In this document: piece by piece, positions 22,619 to 36,246 of the stretch
Layout of the letters: each line of letters begins with the position of its first letter
Position numbering within the stretch: the first letter of the stretch is position 1
Origin: Cucumis sativus
Taxonomy: Eukaryota; Streptophyta; Magnoliopsida; Cucurbitales; Cucurbitaceae
Reading direction: 5' to 3'
DNA: 64,000 nucleotides
Assembly: GCF_000004075.3 (NCBI RefSeq)
Contig: NC_026657.2
Location: 31,032,408 to 31,096,407, forward strand
Translations under genes and position numbers: made by a program
The notes under the pieces: model-generated
The model's input: the letters and a program-made list of their open reading frames with translations, nothing else
What the model was told of the DNA's origin: nothing
Databases searched by the model: none

Positions 22619-23038
22619 ATGGGTCGCGTACGCACCAAAACAGTGAAGAAATCTTCCCGGCAAGTTATTGAGCGCTACTACTCGCGCATGACCATCGACT
22701 TCCACACCAACAAGAAGATCCTCGAAGAAGTTGCCATTATTCCCTCCAAGAGACTACGGAATAAGATCGCCGGATTCTCCACTCACCTCATGAAGCGAAT
22801 CCAGAAGGGACCTGTTCGCGGCATCTCTCTGAAGCTCCAAGAGGAAGAGCGCGAGCGCCGAATGGACTTCGTTCCAGACGTCTCCGCCATTAAAACCGAG
22901 CAAATCGAAGTGGATAAGGAGACTCTCGATATGCTTTCTGCGCTTGGAATGAACGATATTCCGGGGCTTGTTCAGGTCGATCCGACTGTGCCGCAGCAGG
23001 TTGGATTTGGATTAGGTGGTCGCGGTAGGAGGTATTAA
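22619..23038 (+). CDS. RPS17: 40S ribosomal protein S17 (eS17)
   Basis: Intronless 139-aa frame starting [20 protein letters not shown], the nearly invariant eS17 N-terminus. The conserved core ([24 protein letters not shown], given here only as its start and end) and the [15 protein letters not shown] helix follow. The acidic and Gly/Arg tail ([11 protein letters not shown]) is typical of plants. eS17 sits on the 40S head and is needed for small-subunit assembly. Length matches plant homologues (about 140 aa). The strongly biased, more GC-rich codon use against AT-rich flanks fits high expression. Site II and telo-box elements lie 100-210 bp upstream. The identification is secure. Confidence 0.98.
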   Translation: MGRVRTKTVKKSSRQVIERYYSRMTIDFHTNKKILEEVAIIPSKRLRNKIAGFSTHLMKRIQKGPVRGISLKLQEEERERRMDFVPDVSAIKTEQIEVDKETLDMLSALGMNDIPGLVQVDPTVPQQVGFGLGGRGRRY

Positions 23039-23706
23039 GATTATTGGCTAGGTTTTTTTTTTTTTTCTTCCTCCTCTGATTTTCTGTTGTGGCTCAATAC
23101 AATTTTGTCATTTAGTTTTGTTTATGAGCATTGTTACTTTCTGCTAAGCTAGAGAATATGAAATTTTCATATTGATTTCAAGTAACATTCTTCAATAGAG
23201 AGATTTGATTACAAAAATTTTGAGACTGTGTTGTTTAAATCTGTTTTATTGCCGGTTTTGTTTATTGTTCTTGATCAGTTCATTATTCTTTATGTTTAAA
23301 TCTTTGTTTGATGGAGTTTATGAAGTAGAAGAACACCGTATTGATTAGAATGTCGATGCTCCAAGTCTCAAATTTGTTAAAATTAATGGAAATATATCAT
23401 GGAAAACTAAGAAATGTATAAACTATTACCAACGTTCAAAGAGTTTGAAGATAATATATGGACAAAAATTAGTTGGATGCTTCCCTCCAAAATCACCACA
23501 AGTATCTCTAATGTCATTCAAAAGAAAAACCAAACTAAACTGCATACACCAAGTTAAAAAGAATTTATATATATATTATATAAATTAATTTGGTAATAAC
23601 AGAATAATATCCATGTATAACTCAAAAACTAAAAATCTGGAAGATGCATGAGTTTATATACTACTCCATACCAAAATCAAAATGGATTAGGGTCCATACA
23701 GTTTGA
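23039..23706. other. RPS17 3' region and convergent spacer
   Basis: Convergent intergenic DNA between RPS17 and the TLDc gene, including both 3' UTRs. A T-run follows the RPS17 stop (about 23050-23066). No other gene was seen. Confidence 0.6.
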
Positions 23707-26700
23707 TCAATCACTTGAATTGGCGAGGCCAACCATGTTGAGCATATGACGGTCCTCTTTGAACCTCTCCAACACACTGCCCGTCACTCCATTATTCTCT
23801 TTACTCCCACACTGCTTTTCCTGCTGTCCTACTCCCCAGCACTCTATCACTTCCAGCTCTACTCGGTTCGTCTTTGACAGGCATGGGCTCCCGAATGTTG
23901 TACACTCAAACGTCTCCCCCTGGTCGAAGCTTGCCGACACAAATAGCCCAAAATGGTTCACTCGTCCTCCAAAACCTATGCCGTTTGGGATGCTATCCGA
24001 ACTGAAATTTACCGCACACTGCCAAACAAAACTTGTAAACATCAGAATCCAAAATTGAGTGTGAAGATTAGAAAGTTATGTGAAGTTACCCATTGTATGT
24101 GATTGTTTGCTCCAGTTGGTTTGAATATGGCTGCCTTTGGATACAGCTGAAATAGGAATGATTTAAGATCTCCATAGAAATCACCATGCCTCTCCCATGC
24201 CTGAGAAGCATAGCCTCCATATATATAACCTTCTTTATCCTTCACTATCAGCATCGTTGGTCCTCCATCGTTTCTGCAAAAAGATTTAATTGACCCATTA
24301 TTCTAAAGCTGCTTCCTCTTAAGGATTCGGTTGCAGAGGACAACTAATACAGAAAATATAATAAGACAAGCCTAACGAGGAAGATCCCAACCTTGTTTTG
24401 GAAAAGTTTGATTGATCAATAAGACAAAGTCTACTAAACCGATCAATCAAATACCCGATGTTACATATCCGACAGGTATGCATTTCATTTTATCTAATTA
24501 AAAGTTTGGCTTAAAAACATAAATTAATAAATAAAGCTTGAGTACTCTACTTATATTTTGGTTTGGCTCATTGGTAACGAGGTTTAATTATTTAGTATAT
24601 TTGATCTTTTATGCACATTCGCAAGGGATAGTTGAGAAAATAAGAGAGGCCGTATAGAGTTCTTTCTTTCTTTTCAACTTCTTGGAAGGGCTGGCTTTAT
24701 GCTTCCAAATTGTTTTTTCACAAAGCAAATCTTGTTGCAATTAAGATCGCTACAAAAAAGAGAAAAAAGAAACACAAAATAATTAAAGAATTGCTTACGT
24801 TATGTTGCCCAAAAATGTAGTGAAACTCAGACCATTTACTGCACTATGGTAAAGTAGTCTCCACTCCTCCAGCTCATGCTGAGGAAGAGCTCCTCCTAAA
24901 TGCCAAGCATGTTCCTTCTTCAACAACACAAGATTAGAGTCTACATTTTCCCCATAAACCAGGTTTGGAACTTGGCAACCATGTCTCCCTACATAACCAC
25001 CATAAAAATTCATAAGAATTATAGTACCTTTTTCTTTTTTTAATTTTCAATATCTAGACCATCATCAATTTGGTTTGGCACTTGGGTCAATAGTGAAGTT
25101 ATTTAAAGCAAGCATAACGGTGTAATAGTCGGTTCTAGCACTTGTATTCACACGATGTCTAATCAAAATCAAGCATAATTATCATTAAGGGGAAACACAA
25201 ATCGACTAAAAAGGAGTAAATAATACAGATCAATTAAGAAGTTAGAGGAAATAATAATCATACTCCAACAAACTTAAGGCACGAATAAACTTAAATCTAA
25301 CTAGTATTGGACAGAGATATAAGCAAATACCTATATCAGGTGGCATTAGTAAACTTCCAAGAAACTTCCTGACAGATGGAAGCAACGAACACCAGTTTTT
25401 GAAATTTTCATAAGTAAATTGTTCATCATTCTCTGAGAAAGTCGCTGCACGAACAAATATTTGTATGGCATCCTGATGTGAATCCAATCCAGGTTCATTA
25501 TTTGTTGAGGGGAATACAGAATTGAAAATTGCTATTAGAACCGATTCCAGATCAGACCTGGCATTGACATGAAAGCTAAGAAGGCACATATAATCACATC
25601 CAATCAAATTTTGAATTAGAAATCTATATTTTTGGGATTTGGTGGGTGGATGAACCGGTAGCCTTCTTTATAGAAAGTTAATCTTTAAAAGAAGAAGAAG
25701 AAGAATATATTACCTTCCAAGGACACCATCATCTGACACACCTAGTAACTGATAAATGAACTCTTCAATGTCTTCATTTGTTCCTTTCTCATAGGTACCC
25801 TAAAACGAAAATGACGACAAAATAACAACAACCATCAACTAGGGTCATTAGAAAGGTTACAAAAATAAATCATAATGATTGACCAAAAACCAGGTGCTTA
25901 AAGCATTTGCCAACAGTACCATAAAAGGTTTCTACTTCCTCATGTCTTACATGATCCTTTCTAGGCCTTCCAAACATTTGAATTTAGTTTTAAACAAAGC
26001 AAACACCTAACCTCAGGCGCAAGTTCAAGTTGTTCAACGATAAGATATTAGCATCGCCTCTCATCAATTGTAGATCGAACCCCTCATTTGTAATGTAAAT
26101 ATGGTCACCTCACTTGCAAGGCCATGGGCCACGAGCTTAGATAGTTCAAATGACATTCCTATCACAATTAACATTTTCTAGTTATTGGGTCTCTTTTTAA
26201 GTACACTAGGGATTGTTAAGGTATTGATAAGAAAAGGCTAAATTTACCTTCGCCAGCAGACTTTTGATTGAAACTTTCTATAGAATTGACAAATTACCGT
26301 AACCATCAACTTAAGTTTTTGGGTTCAATAGTGATTAAACATGAATGTGTCCTCCTCAATTAACATTTTTTAGTTATTGGGTTTCTCCTCAAGTACACTA
26401 GGGATTGTTAAGATATTGGTAAGAAAAGGTTAAATTTGCCTTAACCAGCAGCTCTTTTTGGGTTCGGTGTTGATTTAACAAAAATGATAATATACAAACA
26501 AGAACCACAATATGGATATCGACATAATATTCAGAATGCACATTGAATTTAAAGAATAGGGAAGCCCCAATAGCTTACTTTAGCTATAACGAGGTCTTCG
26601 TAAGTAAGTTTCTTGTCCTTGCGGTTCTGAGTCACTAAATCGAACAATCTTTCTCCAAGAGGACCACGAAGACCAAAATATGACTACACAAGAACAAAAC

Positions 26701-27017
26701 CCAGAGAATCGGTGAAAGGGAAAAAAGAAAATCAGAAATGAAACATGTGACAAAAAGAGGAGTTACAAACTCTGACCTTGAAAACAGAGGGGGATACGAA
26801 TTTGCCATCACTATTTGATTGAGCAGCAAGGGATAGGAACAGTGATTCGAGATCTTCCAGCTCCTTCTGGGTAAAAGCTCTGCGGCCATAAGTGAATTCA
26901 ATAAAGAAATTGATGGATTAGATATCTGCGAATGTGTGAAGAGAATAAAGAAAGGAAGAGAAACCTGGAAGCTGTTGTGAAGCGAGAACTTGATCGAGGC
27001 GATTGAGAGTTGCCCAT
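23707..27017 (-). CDS. TLDc-domain protein, MEAK7-like, N-myristoylation-type start
   Basis: Eight exons on the minus strand: 27017-26965, 26879-26777, 26683-26579, 25799-25714, 25557-25331, 24988-24799, 24273-24090, 24018-23707. All junctions are GT-AG and in phase; total 1260 nt, 419 aa. The N-terminus MGNSQSPR fits the Gly2 myristoylation pattern (MGxxxS), implying membrane attachment. Residues about 19-190 are helical and EF-hand-like (NSDGKF, then ELL-type helices). The second half is a TLDc domain with LYHSAVNGLSFTTF, TNDGGPTMLIVKD, YGGYAS, FYGD, NFSSDSIPNGIGFGG and HFGLFVS. TLDc proteins bind V-ATPase or act in oxidative-stress and mTOR-lysosome signalling in animals (MEAK7); the plant role is little known. 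It is divergent with the next gene, about 1 kb apart. Confidence 0.93.
26166..26460. repeat. Direct duplication inside a TLDc intron, offset 192 bp
   Basis: Copies at about 26166-26273 and 26358-26460 share attaacattt, tagttattgggt, aagtacactagggattgttaag and aagaaaagg-taaattt. Both lie in the intron between the third and fourth coding exons of the TLDc gene and are diverged by scattered substitutions. Confidence 0.75.
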
Positions 27018-28663
27018 TTACACAGAATCAGAGATTGATGCCTTTGTTTGATTATTTTCCTTGATCGGCCTTCAACCGGAAAATTTGGGGAAAAGCATTA
27101 AAAAAAAAAAAAAATGGAACTTTGACTCGAGAAGCTCTGGGACAAATGTGCTATTATTAGTCACTTTGATTTTGAGTGGTTAATTCAAGAATTTTGAGTG
27201 TAAATATTCTATTCCAAAATTTTTCTAATTTGATTGATAGTGTTAAAAGTTTTAGTTAAATCACAAAATTGGTTTTGGCTTTAAAATTGGTTTTGGCTTG
27301 ATAAAATATAGAATTTAATCCTTGATTTTAAAAGTTTAATCTTTGTAGTTTTATCAAATGTTAGAAATACTGTTTTGGATATTTTACGAGTGATTTTCTA
27401 ACGAAAAGAATAAATCCAATCAATAACTCCAAAAGAAAGTGAGAATGAAACTTATATAAGGGTCATGACAAGCTAAGGGAGGGGAATTGGGCCTTTGGCC
27501 CTGTCTTCTCTTGCCCTCATCAAGGACATGGTCGAGGAGGCCTATTCAACCATTGGGGTTGAGTTGGGTCTTCAGTCCATTCAAGTCAAAGAAACTCACG
27601 TAAGATTCAATAAAGTAAACCTCGTATATGAATTGATATTTTGTTATTGATCTTAAACTCCCTATTTTCTACTTTCTTTCACTCTTACCATATAACGAAA
27701 TGGCAGGGTGGATTTTGAAGTTTGGTTAAATTAGAAGAAACAAATTTTAAATGTGGTCAATAAGTGTCATCAGGTGCATCACACAAGTTTAGGTTTTTAT
27801 TATCAGGTGTTAATTGGTTATAAAGGAATACCCATGGAATAATAGTCGTTGATAATGGTGGACACGTGCGAGCCTCACTGTCGCTCAACCTCAGCCCAGC
27901 CGAATGCGACCCATTTCACCAGCTTCATCTCCAAGAAATCTGATTCCGACTAAACTGAGATGCCCTATTCGATCAGTGGGTTTATTTTTTCATTCTAACT
28001 CTCCCAATATTTCTTCTTGATTTCTCTTTTTATTGTATTCAAAAGTTTGGATTTTTTTTTAGAGATTGCTGTTCTCAGCTTTTCTCGGTGGGAACACGTT
28101 AGTGGATGGTAATTTCGGTGAAGATTTCTGCTCGATTTTCTGGGTTTTCTGTGGATTCTCAGGTTTTGTTTGGAAGGTGAGAAAATTTTGGGAACGGGAT
28201 AGAAATTGTTGAATACTTCTTTTGTTTGTCTTTGTTTTCATTGTGTTGGATTATAATTCTCTGAGAAAAGAGATGGGGAAATGGGATTCTGATAGGGTAA
28301 ACTCTTGGAACCATTCTTGAGCTTTCAAGTTTTGTGTTTCTGTTGAATTTACGTCTTGAATGTTGGGGGGAAAACCAACCTTCTTTACTTTGATGAAGAA
28401 CATTGCTGAATTTAGTCTGAGTTGTTTCTTGTAGATCTATTTGGAATCAAATTCAGCTTGATTATGTTTTCTCTTTGTTTCACTCTAACTTCTATATTCG
28501 ATTCTTGCTTCTAGTTAATTTCTTTTTTAAGAATATATCAAGTGAGTTAGTGTATTTGACTTATAATTATCGAGTTATATTGATGCATAGTGATGTATAT
28601 GCAGCTATTGGGTAGGGCTGGTAACTTGATTGCTTTGGGAAAACATAAAACTTGGTTGTAATA
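27018..28663. promoter_or_regulatory. Bidirectional promoter region and 5' leader
   Basis: Head-to-head interval between the TLDc gene (-) and the small membrane protein gene (+). A G-box CACGTG lies at 27863-27868, followed by gcccagcc and gacccattt motifs (27893-27916) and CT-rich sequence. A plausible leader intron for the plus gene runs from GGAAG|GTGAGA (28177) to TGCAG (28604), leaving about 60 nt of leader before the ATG at 28664. Start sites were not determined. Confidence 0.45.
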
Positions 28664-30991
28664 ATGTCAAGACCTTGGGTTCTTGTGTGTCTTCTGTTAC
28701 TGATCATCTTCTCCTCACAATTTGAGTGGAGGCAACAGTATGAGAACGAGCTTGAAGCAGGTCCAAACGCTTCACAGAGAGAACCCCATATCTCAGAAAG
28801 AGAGGAAGCTGTAAAAGAAAAGGTGAAATTCCACTTGTGTAGCTCTTTTTTCCATAACTTTGCCAAACCACTTGTATGTTTCAGGTGTTCATATTTTTTT
28901 TTTTTTTTTTTTTTTTGCAATGGAGACAAGTATCTTCATTAAGATTAAAAGAGACTAACGCTCAAGTTGTTGTTGCTATGCCTATTATGTAAGAAATAAT
29001 ATATGCATTTATTGAATCCTCAGGGATCATGATAGGCCCCGGTTACTAGAGAGTAGAGTGTACGTGTGTAAGTGTGCAATGAGAGGTGGCGGTCATATGT
29101 GTGAAGAAAATGCGTAGATTGAGTAGGCCCTTTGGAATATTATTAGTTAGAGGGGCTCGGGAGAGAGGTGTGTTGAGGCAGTAGGAAGGGGATATCCTTT
29201 TGGCTGAATTCTCTTATAATTGGTTCTCTTTATGAGATCTTGGAGAGGTAGGGTGGCTCTTGAATTCTCGCCACTGCTTGTTGATAAGTATATTAAGGCT
29301 AAGGCCTATCAGATTATACCCCAGGGTTTATTAAAACATCCCACTTGAGATACATCTAAAAGGTAGGAAATTTCTGTCTTGAGATATTGTGAATGTGACT
29401 GATTGATAATCTGAGATCTTTCAGTTTTATCAATGGAACGTCACTTGGAGGTCGTATAATATGCTAGACCGCATGATTCACTAAAATGATATTCAAAGAT
29501 TCCTTTTTGATCATAAGGACAAATAGAGAGCTTTCCAATCTTAATTTCTAAGAACTTATTGTTACCTTGAGGGAAAATCCAAGCAATCTTGAATGAACTT
29601 AAGATCTACATATTGCATCATCAATAGCCAATATCTTGAGAAGTAGATTGATTGGTTGTATGTGAACAGTGATTAAAAAAAATAACCGATGTTTCTTCTG
29701 CTTTGTACAAGTGATACAACAAGTGGGAAAGTTGGAGAAAATGTTGCACGTAAATTTCTTCTTTTGATTTTCTTAGTTTTGTTGCTCTTTAAAGCTTGGA
29801 GAAAACAACCTTCCTCAGAATGCAATCCTTCCATGAACCCTCTTAAAGGTGTGTTTATTCTTCATCCGACCAGAAGTGTTGAAACTATAATTTAGAGATT
29901 TACATCAGAAACTACATGAATTTTCCACGGTGATATCCGAAATAGAAAACAGAGTTTAGCTAATCTTCGAACTCCCTCTCTATGAAGCGTTTCCTACATT
30001 TGGGTCCCAACAGATTAGAGGCCTTGTGGCATTTCTTCATTTGCAACATTCGACTATTCAAGTAAGTTTTTGTAGTTCTCTATATAAAATTCTCGTCAGT
30101 ATCATAAGTTCCAACCATCTGATCATATTTCCTTGTACGGTGTGGAAGTGCGCTTATTTCTTCTTGCTGGTTGCACCAATCCTCTACTACATTAACTTAT
30201 TTATCCTTTCAGTTCTATCAGTAGCCAGGTCCACTCGTTTCTACTCATGTTTTCTTTCCAAGAAAGTGGAACTGTATCTAACCTGTTACCTCTCCTCATC
30301 AAAAGACTATATGTGGTTTTGGCTTCTTTTAAAGCTCGTGTCCATCCTATATGATCCAGAAGATGGCAGTATTGGATGAAACACAGAGCCTGTAGTCATA
30401 TTGCCAGACTGCCAGTCATCTCTTACTTGTCAAAGTTCTTGTTGTTAGATTCTTGTGAAATGCTTCAATGGTGGTTGGTTGATCCTCTAATCAAGAGGGA
30501 AAACAGTACGCCTGGATGCTTTTAAGGTTCAAATTATGGTCAAATAATATTAAATATATGCTGACTATCGACCAATCTTGCCTTATCCTTCAATCAGATG
30601 AAGAATCATGCAGCAACCTACTTACAGCGATCATGCTATATGGTTTATTCTCATACTCATGTTTCTTGTTTCTTTTCTCCATCTTATTCATGATTCATTA
30701 TTCATTGTCTTCTCTTCTCTTCATTGCTCTGGTAGAATCTTAATCGTGAAGATGACAATGGTTTTCTTGATTTCTGATATGATCTGTAAATATAATACCA
30801 AGATTCTTTAAATGCTACTGTAGATTATCCTGTCCCAGGAGAAAAATATCCAGAGATTGAATGAGCTGGTGCAGAGTCTTAGAAGACAGTTACTCCAATG
30901 CAAGGGTGAACACGAGGCCGTGAATAGCACAGTGAAGCCCATGACTGAACTTCTAACGGTGTTCGACCAGCAGCCTATGCTAGATGATTAG
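28664..30991 (+). CDS. Small signal-anchor, coiled-coil plant protein
   Basis: Two exons, 28664-28822 and 30839-30991, both junctions phase 0, separated by a 2016-bp intron; 103 aa. Residues 1-19 (MSRPWVLVCLLLLIIFSSQ) form an uncleaved-looking hydrophobic anchor or signal peptide. After it comes a charged helix (EWRQQYENELEA ... EREEAVKEKEKN) running into a leucine-rich amphipathic stretch (LNELVQSLRRQLLQC), predicted coiled coil, and an acidic tail ending MLDD. The Arabidopsis gene at the matching position, At5g06265, is described as hyaluronan-mediated motility receptor-like, as I recall. Function unknown; probably an endomembrane-anchored coiled-coil protein. Splice signals, reading frame and synteny support it being real despite its small size. 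Confidence 0.8.
28823..30838 (+). other. Large intron of the small coiled-coil gene
   Basis: GT...AG intron of 2016 bp. It has a run of 23 T at 28894-28916 and a GC-richer patch at about 29020-29340 that does not look like ordinary intron sequence and may be an old insertion; no domain was recognised in it. Several open frames within 29690-30810 are Leu/Phe-rich composition artefacts. Confidence 0.5.
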
Positions 30992-33900
30992 GTCCCATGG
31001 CACTGACTACCACGGTTGCTGTTTGCAAGCTCCATTCCTGTTCAGTAATCAGTAATCAGTAACTAGCTTCATGATGAGGTTGAGTCTGAATCAATATTAC
31101 ATTGTGATAGGACTTAACTGTAGATGTAGAAAATTATCTCCTTGTTCAACTCTATACATCACTGACAAATGACAATTATATATCAAATCTAAGCTCTATT
31201 ATAAGTCATTGTACATGCATATGTGAATTTCTTCCCTATTCTAGATGGTAATGGAGGGCTGCTAGAGAAAGAACTCGAATTTCGAACGTAATATTTGAAA
31301 TAGTGGCATTCAATGTTGAATTATTGAAATATCCTTTGGCCTGTTTTACATATTGATCTCCCAAATGTGGTTTGATGACAAAAGTTAGACTATTAGGTGC
31401 ATTTTGTGCTTCTGATGCGGTCAAAATTACCTATAAATTATAGAACAATTATGATACTTCAGATAGTACATTCCATAGTAGTAAGGCAAAAGTTTCAAAT
31501 TTCTGTTAGTCTTGTCCCTGGCCCAAAGGGAACAAACAATCTCTCTTCTAAATCTGGTTGAGGTTTAAAATAGAGAGCTCTTTTTTTTTGTAGGAGAAAT
31601 GCATCCAGATTTTAATCATAAACTTTCAATTTTATCCAAGCACACCATTCATTTTCTTTGTTGCAAATACAGACATAAATCATTTGAACCATGAGTTTGG
31701 GTTTGTTTGGTTTAAGTTCAAAGCCATTTCTATTTGCACTATCTTTAACTAAACCAATGTCAAATCAAAATTTTAAAAGTATTGCAGATTAAACATACAG
31801 GTAAGGTTTTGAACTTGGTTTTGAGAAGCATTGCCAAGAGTATTGCATATTAAATAGGAAAAAAGATAAAATAAAATTGTAATAATTTTGAAAAATGACT
31901 CACATTACATTTTATTAATTGAATTAAAATAAGAGTATAATATTATAGTAATGTACAACACATTGCTATTTAAGTATATTTTTTTTATCTCTCCTCTCTG
32001 TATCCAAATTTTATGGCTGGTCTATAGGTGTGCTACTAAATGCACATTACATACATTCAATGGCAATTGGTTTCAATATTGAAATTTCAAGTTTCACAGT
32101 TGAGTGGCTTTGAATTTGTAGCATTCAATCAAGTTTTTAAATTCTATCCCATTTTTTTCATATTTTTCTTCCATTATCCAAACATTTAATTGACTGTCAA
32201 AATATTTGTCAGGGTGAAAAACAGAAGCTTCAATCTTTAATTTTTCAACCTTTTCTTATTACCCACACACACACTATGTATATATTTATATAAAAGAAAG
32301 AATGAGGAATATAATGATAAAAGATAAAAGTACATTAAAAAGTGAATTTCTTTTGTACATTCAAAGGACAACAAATCTCTCCAGTATCTCCATAATCAAT
32401 TTTGTGGTATTACTTTTTGAGTTCTATGTATAAATATACAATACTAATAAAATTTTGGTTATAACGCAACTTCATACAATTAAGATTTTTCTAAGGAATT
32501 TTTTTTCTTCATATACTCGTTGTTTTAAGAGAAAAAAAATGCTTCATTTTAAAAATACAAGGTATATTAACACAAAAATAAGAAAAAAAAATGGTTTAAT
32601 AAAATAGTTATCCACCAATACTTTTTCAATATGTAAGAGAGGAAGATGAATAATAAAAGATATAAGTACACATAAAAAGTTGATGCAATTATATATGTGC
32701 ATAAGGACAACGAATCTATTCCCTATCATTGTAACACACACTATTTTTTTTTAGAAAAAAACAAATTCATTTTTATTTAAACAATTTCACTATTATTTTC
32801 GTTAAAATGGTTTAAACTACACTTAAAATAAAATTTTAAATGGTCATCAAACAATCTTTTTAGAGAGTTTATTTTTTTAAAAAAAAATTACACATAATTT
32901 TACGAGAGATTATTTATTCTAAAGGATACAAGGTCTTTATGAAAACACTAAAGACTTAACAAAAACAAGATAGAGAGAATAACGGTATAAAAAAAAATCA
33001 CAAAATCATACCTTTCTAAGAAAAAGTAAAATATATATTTAAAAATACTTTTCGAACAAGTAAAATGTGACGAATATATTCAAAGAGAATGATATCATAT
33101 GAAAAAAAACAAATGAGGGGGAGATATATAGAGTATGGGAGCATTGGTAACGACCTATCAGGGAAAAAAGAGCATAGGAATTAGGAAGTGAATAGATGGT
33201 TGGGTTTCATTCATTTATTGAATATTCATTTCATGCACCCATTGAAACTGCATATAATTATTAATATTTATATATATGTATTCACTTTTATTTTCCTCCA
33301 TTTACTTTTTTTATTTCTATATGTTCAACTGTAACTCTTTCATTATTCTGATTTCTTATTTAATTTTAGAGATGTGGTAATATTAAAAAAAACAGCTGTA
33401 TTTAATATTGGCAACTTCCATGGCTTCTTGTCATTATTCTACACTGGGAAATTTCAATTTTCATTCACCCTATTTTAAGTTTCTCATCTAAGTTTGAGAG
33501 TTAAATGAGAGATTGATTTTTTCCCTTGTTAGAGTAATATTATATTTACATTAATAATAAAACAGAAAAATTAATTCACTTCACTTGTATTATGGTTAGG
33601 TTGTGAACAAAAAATTGAAATTTAACCGAGATGGAGCAGAATAAAGGTAACTAAGTCAAATTTACTATCAACAATAAAAATTCATTCATAAATGGAGAAC
33701 TCTCTCAAAATAACAATCTTCTATACAGTTCTAGCTATTTACAATTTTACAAGAAAAACAACATAATTAACTACCAAATAATTTTAAGTTCATACTAATT
33801 AATCTAAAGTAAAAACTAAACATGATTAAATTAAAATATATTAATTAAATATAATTCTCCTCCGTCGTTCGCTTTGACTTATAAAAAGGACTCGTCCTTA

Positions 33901-36226
33901 AGTTTAAGGGGATCAACGAACAATCAAATTTATATTTCACAAACAAGTTTATTGTAAGTAGTAAATGTTAAAAAGAGAAGGATGAGGATTAGTTATTTAT
34001 ATATTTGTGTTACTATTTGTTTAGTTGATATGTTAGTGTTTAATTATTATCATAGATTTAATTAGTTAATTGTGTTATTTTAGGGTTCTATTAAAATGTT
34101 TTTGAAACCATGTTCAATAAAACATCTTCCAAAGGTTTTTAATTAATTTAACAAGGAATGAATTTCTTTTTGTTTGGCCATGGATTTGGCTCAAATAACT
34201 AATATGTACATTAAACATCAATATAAATGAAAATGAGGAAGATTTCATGAAAGTGTTGATTGAAATTAAAGAGTGAGGAATTGTGTTAGGACAAATTGCA
34301 AAACTATTTTTGAAGTAAGGTGGTAGATGGAGTTATATATTTAAACTTTTGATTATAAAAATTAGACTTCTAAATTTGATAAAATTGAATCCTCCAATTA
34401 TATATGTAAGTGAGAGGATTGAATTGACGTAAGAAGAATGTTATGGATTTCTTCTTCTTCTTCTTTTGGTTATGGACATGGAAATGCTCATTTATTTAGA
34501 TTGGTTTTGATATATTTATCACCTTATCAAATTAAGGAATCTTATGAAATAAATTTCAAACAAATTTTACCAACCATGTCCCAACATTTTACAGCTTTCA
34601 CTGTTCTCAATTTGTACTACCTAAAGAATAAATCAAAGCATCAATCAAGGGGGGGAAATCTTTCTTTTGAGATTTTTTTTTTGGGTGAAAGGAAATATAT
34701 ATATATTAATAAGAAATAATAAAGCATTAAAATGTGTGTCTATTTGACCTTAATTGGTACAAGGGGAAGGAGAGATCTAACATGCTTGGTCTCTTTTCTA
34801 TTCAATGTCCCTTTGAAAAAGAAAAAAAAAAACTATATAATTTGAGGCTTATTATTAGTTTAATTTTATGCAAATTTCCTCTTTAATCCTTCACCAAACT
34901 TTTCATTATTGAACAATTAGAAGCTCAATTTTCTTCAAATTACCTTATAGTTAACAAATCATGTGTTTATTAAGTTTTTTTAAAGAACACCATCCATCAA
35001 ATTTCAAACTACTTTGAATAGTGAACCATAATCTTTCATTTTCATAATCAATTTTTATAGCTTAAAGTCAATAAATACTTCTTTTTTCTTCATTAAATAA
35101 ATATTATTATTATAATAGGGAAAATGGTATAATAACAAGGAAGAACTTGCTTGGTATTTCTATATTATTTCGTCCATTCTTACTCTTTAGTTCTATTTTG
35201 ACTTTTATATGTTTATATATATTATAAATCTTCGTTCCTTCTAATTTTCTTCTTAAAATAGTGAACTGTGTGAGCTTCATTATTCTTTTTTCTTAAAGGT
35301 TTTTAATGCATCCAATAAAATAGATAAATTGTAAGTTGGCCAAATCATTTAATAAAGTCAACTTAATTCTTGTATTAAATTTAAACTCGATAATCTTTTT
35401 AACTTTTAACTTTTAACTTATATGATTTTCGAAGTTTCAATCTCATAATTTTCTACCTATATAGTTTTTTCAGGGTAACAATGAACTAATAATTTACTTT
35501 TCGGTTATCCATATTCTAAGGTCCATGTAAAAGAACGAAAAAAATGGATATATAAAATGTCAAATTTACAACTCAACTAATTAAATTATATAACCTTAAC
35601 CAAAATTTGGTTAGATATTTAATTCTCTAGATCATCATACTTTAGTATTGAATAGAAACTTCTTTTGTGATTAAAAAAGTATATGAGATAAAGTGATTTA
35701 TTGAATATTTTAATGGATGGAGTTGTGAAATTAGAAATCATAAAATTAGAGTTTAAAAGAATCATATGAATCAAAACAAATAAAATCTAAATAAAAGATT
35801 GGTATTAAATTATTAGTTTTGTTGGCTTTGTGCGGTAGCACGTATGTATAAATTAAAAGAAAAGGATATGCAGTAGATTTAAGATTAGAGTCGTAAGTGG
35901 TAACAACTAACTATATCAAATTTGATTATTTGGAACTAAGTGTATAAAATATATATAATATATAGTTTTTTTTATATAGAAGAAAATGTTGTAAAAGTTG
36001 ACTTGAGGAATTGCAAAAGACAGAGAAAATTAATTCTCATAATTGAGAGATCCAGAAAATGAGGGTCAACCTTTTCTTAGAGATGATTATTAATGTAGGA
36101 TTCATGAGATATATATACCTCTATTTGTGTGACACGATTTAATATCCTTAATTATTATCTTTCTTTGTATACCGTGTACATATTTTATGTGCCTACTTAC
36201 TTTTAACCTACCTCTCTTTTCTATTC

Positions 36227-36246
36227 ATATATATATATATATATAT
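36227..36246. repeat. AT dinucleotide microsatellite
   Basis: Ten uninterrupted AT units. Confidence 0.85.

Noticed and set aside
28652-28663. Upstream extension of the small coiled-coil protein start
   Set aside because: The extension begins at TTG, not ATG; the first ATG at 28664 gives the clean signal-anchor start.
31236-31424. 62-codon minus-strand frame downstream of the small coiled-coil gene
   Set aside because: No recognisable family, no conserved context and AT-typical composition.
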